From: an uncultured Dorea sp.
Lineage (GTDB): Bacteria; Bacillota; Clostridia; Lachnospirales; Lachnospiraceae
Length of the DNA stretch: 64,000 nucleotides
NCBI GenBank assembly: GCA_910589275.1
Contig: CAJUTH010000017.1
Span: forward strand, 1-64,000
Direction of reading: 5' to 3'
Shown here: positions 1-8,270 of the stretch, one piece after another
Position numbering within the stretch: position 1 is the first letter of the stretch
How the letters are laid out: every line of letters begins with the position of its first letter
Notes under the pieces: generated by a model
The model's input: only the letters and a program-made list of their open reading frames with translations
The model's database searches: none
Told to the model about the DNA's origin: nothing
Position numbers and translations under genes: made by a program

Positions 1-3000
1 GTCCGTAGACATATCATTTGCCGGATGCTGCACCGGAGTGAAGGAATTAATATCCTCCCCCAATGGAAGCACGATAATTCCGCCCGGATGCTGCCCGGTA
101 CTTCTCCGGATCCCGGTACATCCCTGCACAATACGGTCAATTTCACAAATTCTCTTTCTCTCATTCCGCTCCTCATAATAATTCTTTACAAATCCAAAGG
201 CAGTCTTATCCGCCAGCGTGCCGATCGTTCCGGCCCGGTAAGTTTGTCCGTCCCCGAAAATAACCTCCGTATATTTGTGTGCGTTGCTCTGGTAGTCCCC
301 AGAGAAATTCAAATCAATATCCGGCTCCTTGTTGCCCTTAAAGCCAAGGAACGTCTCAAAGGGAATATCAAAACCATCCTTCACAAGGGGCGCGCCGCAT
401 TCCGGACACGCCTTGTCCGGCATATCCATCCCACAGCCCCCCGCATACTTTTTCACTTCCTCCGAATCAAAATCACTGTAGTGACACTTTGCACAGTAAT
501 AGTGGGGGCTCAAAGGATTCACCTCTGTAATCCCCGCCATTGTCGCCACAAAAGAAGAACCTACTGATCCACGCGACCCCACCAAGTAGCCATCCTCATT
601 AGACTTCCACACCAGCTTCTGGGCGATAATATACATCACCGCAAATCCATTGGAAATGATGGAATTTAGTTCCCGCTCCAGACGCTCCGTCACCACCTCC
701 GGAAGCTGACCGCCGTACATCTCATGAGCCTTCTTATAGCATATTTCCCTAAGCGTCTTGTCCGAATCCGGGATCACCGGCGGACATTTATCCGGCCGTA
801 CCGGAGAAATCTTTTCCACCCAGTCGGCAATCATATTGGGATTGTCTATCACAATCTCATGGGCCTTTTCAGAACCAAGATATTCAAATTCCTCCAGCAT
901 CTCCTCCGTAGTCCGCAGATACAAAGGAGCCTGTTCATCTGCATCCGCAAACCCCTTCCCGGTCATAATGATCCGGCGGTACACTTCGTCCTCCGGATTT
1001 AGGAAATGCACGTCACAGGTGCCGACCACCGGCTTATGGAACTTTTCTCCCAGCTCAATGATCTTCCGGTTAATATCCTTCAAATCTTCCTCATTTTTTA
1101 CCTTGGTAATACGATCGCTGGCAATCATAAAACGGTTATTCCCCAGAGGCTGAATTTCTAGATAATCATAGTAATTCACAATCCTTGCGATCCGTTCCTC
1201 GGACTTATCATTCAGGATTGCCTGATAAAGCTCTCCCGCCTCGCAGGCGCTCCCCAAAATTAGCCCCTCCCTATATTTGGAAAATTCACTCTTAGGAATC
1301 CTAGGCCTGCGCCCAAAATATTCCAAATGGGACTTGGATACCAAGGTGTACAGATTCGTCCGGCCAATATCGTTTCTGGCAAGAATGATCGCATGGTAGG
1401 TAGGGAGCTTGCGGATCGCGTCCGCATTGCTGGCGCCGAACCGGTTCAGCTCATTCAGATTATAAATCCCCCTATCCTGAAGCATCTGAATAAATTTTAC
1501 AAAAATCTCTGCCGTCGCCCCGGCGTCGTCTACCGCGCGGTGATGGTTCTCCAGCGAAATATTCAGCGCCTTCGCCACAATATTCAGCTTAAACTTCGCA
1601 AGGGTCGGCATCAGAATCCGCGCCATAGCCACCGTATCCACCGAGGTAAAATCCGGCTCCATATCCTGATACCGCATATTCTGTTCAATAAATCCCACAT
1701 CAAAACCCGCATTGTGAGCCACCAGCGCCGCGTCTCCCACAAACTCCAGAAACCTAGGCAGAACTGTCTCGATATCCGGCGCATCCATCACCATGCTGTC
1801 ATTGATACTCGTGAGCTGGGTAATCTTAAATGGGATCGGTATCTTTGGATTCACAAACGTGCTGAAACGCTCCGTGATCCTTCCCTGTTCCACCTTCACA
1901 GCGCCAATCTCAATGATCCGATCCGAAATCGGGCTGAACCCTGTTGTCTCCAGATCGAATACTACAAAAGAATCTTCCAAGGTCTGCCCTTTCTCATTCA
2001 CGGCCACATCCTTTAAGTCATCCACCAGATAGGCCTCTACCCCGTAAATAATCTTAAACGGATCATCCTTATCCAGCCTCTCAATATAGTGATTGGCGTC
2101 TGTAAACGCCTGTACTACGCCATGATCTGTGATGGCAATGGCCTTATGCCCCCAGTCATGAGCGCGCTTCACAATATCTGTGACCTCGGAAACCCCGTCC
2201 ATATCGCTCATCTTAGTATGACAGTGAAGCTCTACTCTTTTTTCCGGATAGGTATCTTTTCTAGAAACCGTAAAATCCGCAATTTTCCGTATTCCGGCCA
2301 CTGAACCGATGGTAAGCTGTCCGTCAAACTTGTCAATGGTAGTCACACCTTTAATCTTCAAAAAAGCGCCTTTCTTAATCTCCGCCAAAAGATCCGGAAG
2401 CTGCTCGTTTCTCACAAACATTTTTACCATAATCGTATCGGTAAAATCTGTAACCGCATAGATAAGAATCGTCTTTTCATTGCGGATCTCCCTTGTATCA
2501 AAACTTATTACCTTGCCGCGGATGGTAATCTCTCCCATCTCTCCCGCTACCGTACACAATTCAACCGGAGCGTCGTCAAAATCCCGGCCGAATATCATGT
2601 TCGGGTCATCTGATTTTCTAAAACCGATCTTATTCTTTCCGGCAGACCTGCCAAAACCATAATTTTTCCCGGCAGTTTCCTTTGTATTCTGTACGGCGAA
2701 AACCGGCTTGTCCGCCCTTTTCTCCCTCTCTGTACCAGCCTTAGAAGCTGTCTTGACCTTTCCTGCTTTCTTCTTCTCTTCCTCTGCCTGCTCTTTCTGC
2801 TCATGTTCTCTGCTCAAAGCCTGGTTACGCTCTAATATCGCGTCTACTTCCTGCCGAAGCTTAATCTCATTGTATTTTAATCTGCTCTCCTTTGGCTGCT
2901 CATAAATGACCCGCACTTCGATGGGAACATGAAAACGTTCCTCAAAAATGCCTTGTATCATCCTTACAAGGGACTCTTTCTTTCCCTCGGCAACTACTGT

Positions 3001-3396
3001 ATCTAAAAGCTTCAAACACAAAATATTGCCATTTTGAAAACTATAGGAGGAAGTTTTAAGCATATTGCATTCCACCCTGCTTTTCCGGCAGACTTCAAGC
3101 AGAAGGCTGTCATAATACTCTCTCATCAGATTCTCCGGCGTATACTGTTCTGACAGCTCATAGCTTTCTATGATTGCTACCGAAATCGGATTCCGTGCAA
3201 ATAACTGCTCTTTTATGGCATTTTCCATCGAATAGATATACTGCTTCTGTATCAAATGACTGGAAAATATATGTATTTTCAAAAAATCCCTCCGGCTGTT
3301 TGTAGCAACCTTTTCTACCACTACACCGGCAAACTGCGCTTTCAATTCTTCATTCATTTTCAGGGTTGGAAAAACCTCAAAAAAAGCTTTATTCAT
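1..3396 (-). CDS. polC: DNA polymerase III alpha subunit, PolC type (N-terminal 1132 residues; C-terminus outside window)
   Basis: This is the replicative polymerase of low-GC Gram-positives, with built-in proofreading. The frame stays open to base 1, so the last roughly 300 residues of a typical 1450-residue PolC are missing. Visible parts in order are an N-terminal domain, a charged Lys/Glu/Ala-rich linker, an OB-fold, the first part of a PHP domain (VELHCHTKMSDMDG near residue 389), and a DEDD exonuclease inserted in it (FDLETTG at about 480). A zinc-binding cysteine cluster (CAKC, CPEC) and the palm motif PDIDLNFSG near 1024 follow, and GQHPGGIIV lies near the cut. The ATG at 3396 is preceded by AAGGAG, though at a rather long distance. 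Assignment is firm. Confidence 0.97.
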   Translation of the reverse strand, partial: MNKAFFEVFPTLKMNEELKAQFAGVVVEKVATNSRRDFLKIHIFSSHLIQKQYIYSMENAIKEQLFARNPISVAIIESYELSEQYTPENLMREYYDSLLLEVCRKSRVECNMLKTSSYSFQNGNILCLKLLDTVVAEGKKESLVRMIQGIFEERFHVPIEVRVIYEQPKESRLKYNEIKLRQEVDAILERNQALSREHEQKEQAEEEKKKAGKVKTASKAGTEREKRADKPVFAVQNTKETAGKNYGFGRSAGKNKIGFRKSDDPNMIFGRDFDDAPVELCTVAGEMGEITIRGKVISFDTREIRNEKTILIYAVTDFTDTIMVKMFVRNEQLPDLLAEIKKGAFLKIKGVTTIDKFDGQLTIGSVAGIRKIADFTVSRKDTYPEKRVELHCHTKMSDMDGVSEVTDIVKRAHDWGHKAIAITDHGVVQAFTDANHYIERLDKDDPFKIIYGVEAYLVDDLKDVAVNEKGQTLEDSFVVFDLETTGFSPISDRIIEIGAVKVEQGRITERFSTFVNPKIPIPFKITQLTSINDSMVMDAPDIETVLPRFLEFVGDAALVAHNAGFDVGFIEQNMRYQDMEPDFTSVDTVAMARILMPTLAKFKLNIVAKALNISLENHHRAVDDAGATAEIFVKFIQMLQDRGIYNLNELNRFGASNADAIRKLPTYHAIILARNDIGRTNLYTLVSKSHLEYFGRRPRIPKSEFSKYREGLILGSACEAGELYQAILNDKSEERIARIVNYYDYLEIQPLGNNRFMIASDRITKVKNEEDLKDINRKIIELGEKFHKPVVGTCDVHFLNPEDEVYRRIIMTGKGFADADEQAPLYLRTTEEMLEEFEYLGSEKAHEIVIDNPNMIADWVEKISPVRPDKCPPVIPDSDKTLREICYKKAHEMYGGQLPEVVTERLERELNSIISNGFAVMYIIAQKLVWKSNEDGYLVGSRGSVGSSFVATMAGITEVNPLSPHYYCAKCHYSDFDSEEVKKYAGGCGMDMPDKACPECGAPLVKDGFDIPFETFLGFKGNKEPDIDLNFSGDYQSNAHKYTEVIFGDGQTYRAGTIGTLADKTAFGFVKNYYEERNERKRICEIDRIVQGCTGIRRSTGQHPGGIIVLPLGEDINSFTPVQHPANDMSTD

Positions 3397-3461
3397 TTTT
3401 TATGTTGCAACTCCTTTTCCGGCATTTTCACAGCTCTTTTTCTATAAATACACAAAGAAAC

Positions 3462-3495
3462 CCCTCTACTGACGCTTAAATGCTTCTGTAGAGGG
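3462..3495 (-). terminator. Rho-independent terminator of the 3506-3964 gene
   Basis: An 8-bp stem CCCTCTAC/GTAGAGGG lies just past the stop codon of the small membrane protein. On the minus strand it is followed by GGTTTCTTTGTG, a T-rich stretch. It separates that gene from polC. Confidence 0.65.
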
Positions 3496-3505
3496 ATACT
3501 TTCTA

Positions 3506-3964
3506 TTACTCTTTGACAAACAACATCTGTTCTCCGTATTCCCGTTCCGTCAATGTCAGCTCCTTCTGATCAACACTGTAATCAAACGTCGTCAAAAGTA
3601 AGCTCACTGCACTTTCTACCGTATCCTCGGTAAGCTGTCCGTCTGAATTTCTTACTGCCTTGTCTCTTGCCGACTCATTCATCTTAATGCTGATCGTCTT
3701 CTCATCCTTGTCAAGACTATAATCCAAGGTCATATGAAAGCCATCGCCCTCTAATGCTTCAGGAATACTTACTGTCAGGGAATTACTGCTCTTAATGCTC
3801 AGCACCATATCAGAATCCTCGCTTCTCCATGTTCCCTCCAGCGGATTGGAACGGAACATTTTCACCAAAAAAAACGCGGCAATTACAATAATTAATACAG
3901 AAGATATTGTCATAACCATCCGCCACAGCCTGCTTCTCTTTCGTTCTTCTTCTTTTGATAACAT
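3506..3964 (-). CDS. Small single-pass membrane protein with extracytoplasmic lipocalin-like domain, unknown function
   Basis: The 152-residue product starts with a short charged cytoplasmic stretch (KEEERKRSRLWR). One hydrophobic segment follows at about residues 17-35, then a soluble domain opening with NPLEGTWRSEDSDMVLSI. A 'GTW...' opening followed by alternating beta-like strands recalls small lipocalin-like secreted domains of Clostridia; this is a fold impression only. A purine-rich ribosome binding site precedes the ATG. It sits upstream of polC but has its own terminator, so co-transcription is unlikely. The function is unknown. Confidence 0.75.
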   Translation of the reverse strand: MLSKEEERKRSRLWRMVMTISSVLIIVIAAFFLVKMFRSNPLEGTWRSEDSDMVLSIKSSNSLTVSIPEALEGDGFHMTLDYSLDKDEKTISIKMNESARDKAVRNSDGQLTEDTVESAVSLLLTTFDYSVDQKELTLTEREYGEQMLFVKE

Positions 3965-4130
3965 CTATTCCCCTTCCTCTCTAAAAATTCTTACAACAAT
4001 CCATAAATCGGACACATATCCTTTTATTATAGTTCCCAATCCTTTAGTAAATTATAGTTTCTTTATGCTTTACTGTCAACCGCGCACTCTTGAATCATTT
4101 TCTTACGGACTTAGCAGTAAATGCAAAGTC

Positions 4131-4853
4131 CTATGTGAACCGTAATACAAATCTCTCATATACGTAAGTATTCGCCTCAATCTCCTGACTGTCGTCCAGC
4201 GGCGCAAGATCGCTTTCTCCGTATTTCCTTTCCAGTGCCCTTGCAATCAGCCAGTCGCAGATTTGCGGATTTTTCGGAAGCAGCGGACCATGCAGATAAG
4301 TACCGATCACATTCTTATAAACTACTCCCTCATAGCCGCTCTCCCCATCATTTCCCGAACCATAGAGCACCTTCCCGAACGGTTTATTTCCATTGATAAA
4401 AGTGCGGCCTCCGTGATTTTCAAAACCTACTACCGGCATGTCGGCCAAATCGCTCTGAAGTACAATATTATCAATCAGCCGGCTCTCTCCCTGCTCTGTA
4501 TACAAATCTACCAAGTCAAGTCCCTGAATCATACCTTCCTGAGTCTTATAGTATTTTCCCAGAAGCTGATAACCGCCGCACACGGCAATCACGACTCCAT
4601 TGTCCTCCACATATGCCTTAAAATCCGCCTGAATCTCCTGAAGCTTCCGGCATACAATCATCTGCTCCCTGTCAGAGCCGCCGCCAAGCAGCACAATATC
4701 CAGCCGGCCAAAATCAATCTCGTCGCCCAGATTATACTCAATTGTCTCCGCCTCAATTCCGCGCCATCTGCAGCGCTGCATCATGCAGGCGATATTTCCT
4801 CTGTCCCCATAAAGGTTCAGAAGATCCGGAAATAAATGTCCGATCGTAATCAT
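4131..4853 (-). CDS. gatD: Lipid II isoglutaminyl synthase, glutaminase subunit GatD
   Basis: A class I glutamine amidotransferase of the CobB/CobQ-like group, 240 residues. It releases ammonia from glutamine for MurT, and together they amidate the D-glutamate of lipid II at the inner membrane face. The nucleophile is Cys92 in AVCGGYQLLG and the catalytic His is about 188 in GTYLHGPLLPKNP. An ATG 99 bases further upstream would overlap murT; the start at 4853 is preferred because AGAGGAG lies just before it and it begins the conserved ITIGHLFPDLLNLYGD. The gene begins 14 bases after the murT stop, so the two form an operon. Confidence 0.95.
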   Translation of the reverse strand: MITIGHLFPDLLNLYGDRGNIACMMQRCRWRGIEAETIEYNLGDEIDFGRLDIVLLGGGSDREQMIVCRKLQEIQADFKAYVEDNGVVIAVCGGYQLLGKYYKTQEGMIQGLDLVDLYTEQGESRLIDNIVLQSDLADMPVVGFENHGGRTFINGNKPFGKVLYGSGNDGESGYEGVVYKNVIGTYLHGPLLPKNPQICDWLIARALERKYGESDLAPLDDSQEIEANTYVYERFVLRFT

Positions 4854-4867
4854 TCTCTTCTCCTCTT

Positions 4868-6208
4868 TCACTTCTGTCCCTCCATTTTCTTTAACACTGT
4901 CCGTGTGCCAAACAACGCCGTATAATTCACCAAAACATACAAATTGCCGCATCCGTTCTCAATACGTTCACTAATTGCTTTTGTCACATCAGCCTCAAGC
5001 ATAGATGGAATATCCACATATTTCAAACGCAGCCGCATATCCTGACAGCGAATACCGCTGACCGTAATCGTATTAGCTTCTGCATCCTTAAAACGGTCAA
5101 AATCCACATCCCAGAGCCATGAAATATCCGTTCCATCCTGGGCATTATCATTAATCACAATAATCAAATCTTTTGGCGTACTATCCTGCATAACAGCAGA
5201 AATATTCTGATTAAACCCTGCTGGATTCTTGGCCAAATTCAAAATGATCTTTGTTCCCCTGATATAAAATGTCTCCATGCGTCCATTTTCCGGGTTAAAA
5301 TCAGCCAGCATTCTATTAAAATGCTCAGCCTCCATCCCGGCGCTTCTTACCGCCGCATAGGCTGCAAGAATATTATAGACATTGTAAAAGCCCTTATATT
5401 CGGCCGAAATCCTTCTTCCTTCCACCGTAAATGACAATCCTTCCCCGATCTGAACTTCCGAAGCGTCAAAGTTTATCTCCGGCCGCTTAAATTCACAGGC
5501 TGTACATTCATAATCCCCAAGCTGGCTGTAATGATAAAAATTATAATGCATCAGAGCGCCGCATTTCTTGCAGAAACGTCCTTCCCTGATTTCATGGGAG
5601 TCCTTATCATCTACAACCTTCTCGCTAATTCCATAAGTAATGCAAGGATTACCCGCATCTATGGCAAGAAATGCGGACAGCGCATCGTCTCCATTCACAA
5701 TCACCTTCATCTCCGGCGCCGTCTGCATCACTTCTTTTAGCAGATTCATGGTAATATCAATCTCCCCGTAACGATCAAGCTGATCCCGAAACAGATTCGT
5801 CAAAACCATATAATCCGGTTTAAAATAAGGAAATACCCGTTTGGTAGACGCCTCGTCAATCTCAATACTAGCACAATCCGCATCCAGATTGCCGCTCCAT
5901 CCGGCCGCCAGCGCAAAAGCAGCCGCAACGCCATTTAACATATTCGAACCGGTATGATTACATACAACCTTCTTTCCCTCTGCTTCCAAAGCTGCACACA
6001 GCATATTATTCGTAGTAGTCTTTCCATTGGTACCGCATACAATAAAAATATCTTCACGCACCTGAGCCGCGAGCTCGGACAAAATATCCGGACAAACCTT
6101 CAACGCAATTTTCCCCGCCCAAGTCACACCCTGTCTGTGAAAAACATGGACGCTTACCTTTTCCGCACATTTGGCAGCCCAGACTGCCAGCATTCTTCGT
6201 AGCTTCAT
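4868..6208 (-). CDS. murT: Lipid II isoglutaminyl synthase, Mur ligase-like subunit MurT
   Basis: A Mur ligase-family ATPase of 446 residues that activates the glutamate carboxylate of lipid II for amidation with ammonia from GatD. The P-loop GTNGKTTT is at residues 59-66. A zinc ribbon formed by Cys213/216 and Cys235/238 is typical of MurT, and the C-terminal DUF1727 region carries INDNAQDG with the Asp that works with GatD. The ATG at 6208 has GAGGAAG upstream and starts the usual MKLRR; the frame extends 29 codons upstream without family similarity. It is the first gene of the murT-gatD operon. Confidence 0.95.
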   Translation of the reverse strand: MKLRRMLAVWAAKCAEKVSVHVFHRQGVTWAGKIALKVCPDILSELAAQVREDIFIVCGTNGKTTTNNMLCAALEAEGKKVVCNHTGSNMLNGVAAAFALAAGWSGNLDADCASIEIDEASTKRVFPYFKPDYMVLTNLFRDQLDRYGEIDITMNLLKEVMQTAPEMKVIVNGDDALSAFLAIDAGNPCITYGISEKVVDDKDSHEIREGRFCKKCGALMHYNFYHYSQLGDYECTACEFKRPEINFDASEVQIGEGLSFTVEGRRISAEYKGFYNVYNILAAYAAVRSAGMEAEHFNRMLADFNPENGRMETFYIRGTKIILNLAKNPAGFNQNISAVMQDSTPKDLIIVINDNAQDGTDISWLWDVDFDRFKDAEANTITVSGIRCQDMRLRLKYVDIPSMLEADVTKAISERIENGCGNLYVLVNYTALFGTRTVLKKMEGQK

Positions 6209-6415
6209 ATTTTCTTCCTCTTTATCACAGATGTTTCTTAGACTATTCCAGCCGAATCCGGCAGTTATTAATTCTAGTATTAACACCTGTTTCACTTATA
6301 ATTATTCCTATATAAAATTTTACTTGATTGTCCGAAACAAGTCAACCTGCCTGTTTTGTTATATTTTTCACAAAAAAATATGCCTAAATCCCAAAAAAAT
6401 TGTATTTTATTGATA

Positions 6416-6444
6416 TTTACAAGAGTCTCCCATCATGCTAAAAT
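6416..6444 (+). promoter_or_regulatory. Predicted sigma-A promoter of an orphan small RNA
   Basis: The -35 TTTACA (6416-6421) and -10 TAAAAT (6439-6444) are separated by exactly 17 bases, and TGC before the -10 makes it an extended -10. It lies between murT and the phosphatase gene, both on the other strand, and drives no recognisable coding gene. Confidence 0.6.
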
Positions 6445-6450
6445 ACAATC

Positions 6451-6617
6451 AGTTAAGAGATAGACAAATATTTAACGAGTCATTTCGGCGTCTAAGGGCG
6501 CATGATTCTGACAGTCAACCATACTACATGTTGGAATCATTAATCCTTTTATTCATACAATAGAATCCTTTTAAACAGACACTCTGGCCATTCCTCTCGG
6601 CCAGAGCGTTTGCTTTT
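6451..6617 (+). ncRNA. Candidate structured small RNA of about 165 nt, family not recognised
   Basis: This fills the gap of about 470 bases between murT and the phosphatase gene. It is bracketed by a good promoter and an intrinsic terminator on the plus strand and has no convincing reading frame. Predicted elements are a 5-bp hairpin GCGTC-TAAG-GGCGC (about 6489-6502), a longer stem ATGATTC/GAATCAT (6502-6508 with 6534-6540) with an inner CAAC/GTTG helix, and the terminator hairpin. I compared it by memory with 6S RNA, SRP RNA, tmRNA and common riboswitches and saw no match. The rest of the gap (6209-6415) shows nothing I can name. Confidence 0.5.
6582..6617 (+). terminator. Rho-independent terminator of the candidate small RNA
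   Basis: Perfect 8-bp stem CTCTGGCC/GGCCAGAG with a 9-base loop, followed by CGTTTGCTTTT on the plus strand. Confidence 0.7.
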
Positions 6618-6678
6618 ACAAGAAAAATTTCAAATATCGCCCTGAGTTGTTGCTATGAGCGGCTTCCTAGTCCTTGAA

Positions 6679-7128
6679 TCATAACAACTTTTTTAAGAGC
6701 GCCTTACACCCTTCTGCCACATCGTCATATGTCCGATCAAAATTCCCCGTATACCATGGGTCGGCAATATCCCTTGCCTCACCTGCAAACTCCATAAGCT
6801 TGCATATCTTTCCCTCCGGATCGCCGCCGCAGATTCGTAACATATTCCTGATATTAGCCGAGTCCATGCCAATCAGATAATCATACCTGTCATAATCTTT
6901 TCTTGTAAGCTGTCTTGCCCTGTGGTGTAGAACCGGAATACCCTCCTTATTCAGCTTACGCACGGTTCCATAATGGGGACCGTTTCCAATTTCCTCTCGG
7001 CTGGTCGCCGCTGAATCAATCTGAAATTCATTCTGCTTCCCGCACTTATTCACCATATCCTGAAAAACAAACTGAGACATAGTACTTCTGCACACATTTC
7101 CGTGGCACACAAATAATATTTTTATCAT
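6679..7128 (-). CDS. Low-molecular-weight protein tyrosine phosphatase
   Basis: A 149-residue cytoplasmic phosphatase. The active-site loop CX5R is CHGNVCRS at residues 8-15, and the general acid is in DPWYTGNFDRTYDD near the C-terminus. It is the usual LMW-PTP length and looks intact. It is the last core-like gene before the accessory island: the first integrase remnant lies about 210 bases upstream of its start. A decayed copy of the beginning of the same kind of gene appears at 13483-13596, suggesting that an element once inserted in or beside such a gene. The substrate is unknown. Confidence 0.93.
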   Translation of the reverse strand: MIKILFVCHGNVCRSTMSQFVFQDMVNKCGKQNEFQIDSAATSREEIGNGPHYGTVRKLNKEGIPVLHHRARQLTRKDYDRYDYLIGMDSANIRNMLRICGGDPEGKICKLMEFAGEARDIADPWYTGNFDRTYDDVAEGCKALLKKLL

Positions 7129-7337
7129 ATCTTTTATATCCCTTCATAAGCCTTTAAACCCTGATTTTTCAATCTTTCCGGCGCTTTTTTCATTTTTGGT
7201 ATTTTACCCTTAATCTGTGTAATTCGTTATAAATCTACGTAAATTTATGGGCAAATGGTGTAGTAGATTGGTGTATTTCTCAACCTGATTTTTTCTGTTT
7301 TCAGCTTCTTGCGGCGGGTAAGGATATTTTTCAGACT

Positions 7338-7478
7338 CTAAAAGACGTCCTCTGTCATAGGAATAAAGCGGCATCCGCACTCGGTCTTTGTTTTCTCAAC
7401 ATAATACTTTCCGCCACGTTCTCTGACACTTTCTCAAACATTTTCAAACCCCTTTCCGTAGTGGAAAAAGCCTTGATA
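7338..7478 (-). pseudogene. Tyrosine integrase fragment (decayed)
   Basis: One frame reads YQGFFHYGKGFENV, a stop codon, then ESVRERGGKYYVEKTKTE, then CGCRFIPMTEDVF and another stop. The 'KTKT.CG.R..PMT.' stretch is a hallmark of Tn916-type tyrosine recombinases, just before the catalytic core. Everything after it, including the catalytic Arg and Tyr boxes, is missing, and an internal stop is present. The flanking sequence 7129-7337 and 7479-7561 holds nothing else recognisable. With the excisionase and replication fragments next to it, this marks a dead integrative element. Confidence 0.7.
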
Positions 7479-7561
7479 TGACTTATTCATTGTACCATAC
7501 CAAAGCCGATTTCACACCACAAGTTTTACAAAAACCGCAAGAAATGAGATAACTGTCATTG

Positions 7562-7756
7562 TCAGATAGAATATTCCTGCTCGATATACTGATCGAACAG
7601 TCGACGTTTGATTAACCGCTTATTTCCAACCCACAAAACAAATCGGCAGTTCTTCTCATTGGTAAGCTCACGCAGTTTATTAACACCAATCCATGAATAC
7701 GCTGCCGCTTCTTCCAGACTTAAGCAGCCTGCCATAAATGCGTGCGTGTGGTACAT
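7562..7756 (-). CDS. Excisionase-like protein of an integrative conjugative element (remnant)
   Basis: The 64-residue frame contains LSLEEAAAYSWIGVNKLREL, then CRFVLWVGNKRLIKRRLFDQYIE. This is the winged-helix excisionase pattern of Tn916/Tn1549-like elements, where EEAAAY and GNK...IKR..F are characteristic. Excisionase directs the integrase towards excision. The usual N-terminal V/IPIWEK segment is replaced by unrelated residues, so the start may be damaged. It lies between the integrase fragment and the replication-gene fusion in the order expected for the end of such an element, but without a working integrase it is probably non-functional. Confidence 0.65.
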   Translation of the reverse strand: MYHTHAFMAGCLSLEEAAAYSWIGVNKLRELTNEKNCRFVLWVGNKRLIKRRLFDQYIEQEYSI

Positions 7757-7772
7757 CCTCCGGATTCCTAAG

Positions 7773-8110
7773 CTACTTCGGCATAGGATTCGTCGTTGCG
7801 ATTAACGGTTTTTTGCTGATATACCGGCTGTCTATCACGTTATAGACCTGTTCAAGCCCGTATTCCGTACCCCTCTCCATGCCGAAATCATCAAGGATAA
7901 GCAGGGGATAGGAACAAAGCCTTACGATGTATTCATTCCTGTTTTCTGAGCCGATGATTGTCGGCACTTCTGTGAGCTGGTACTCGTCATCATCTCCAAT
8001 CTCTATCAGCCCATGCCGCTGTAAAAATGCAAGTGTCAGCCTCACGTTCTCTGTGTCCTCGCCAAGCGCAAGGGCAAGAAAAAGGGCTGTAAAAGAAAGA
8101 ACAGCCAGTC
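7773..8110 (-). pseudogene. Deletion fusion of a replisome organizer C-terminal part to a DnaC/IstB-like ATPase fragment
   Basis: The 5' half (ALALGEDTENVRLTLAFLQ, HGLIEIGDDDEYQLTEVPTI) resembles the end of the N-terminal domain of phage/ICE replisome organizer proteins. After GSEN the frame continues as NEYIVRLCSYPLLILDDFG, then TEYGLEQVYNVIDSRYISKK, the Walker B region of a DnaC-like helicase loader. The Walker A part is missing and the protein stops shortly after ATTNP. Two neighbouring replication genes of an integrative element therefore appear to have been joined by an internal deletion. The frame is open upstream to about 8157 without a clear start or ribosome binding site. Confidence 0.6.
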
Positions 8111-8270
8111 TGAAAGAGTTTACGGACTGACTGTTTCAGCAAAGTAGTATTATTATCTCTTGATTGAATATTTAAGTTTCTGAATAAGAAAATTTCTTAC
8201 CGGCACCATTCAAGCGGAGGCACAAACCAGAGACCACTCCGAAGGAAAATATTTTTAGTGTGGTCTTTCT

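Noticed and set aside
4263..4835. Plus-strand open frame of 190 codons opposite gatD
   Set aside because: Antisense to an intact GatD with catalytic residues in place; composition looks like a mirror of coding sequence.
8231..8266. Inverted repeat AGACCAC/GTGGTCT after the last methyltransferase gene
   Set aside because: Seven-bp stem with a 22-base loop; the T-rich stretch is on the wrong side for the minus-strand operon, so I did not call a terminator.
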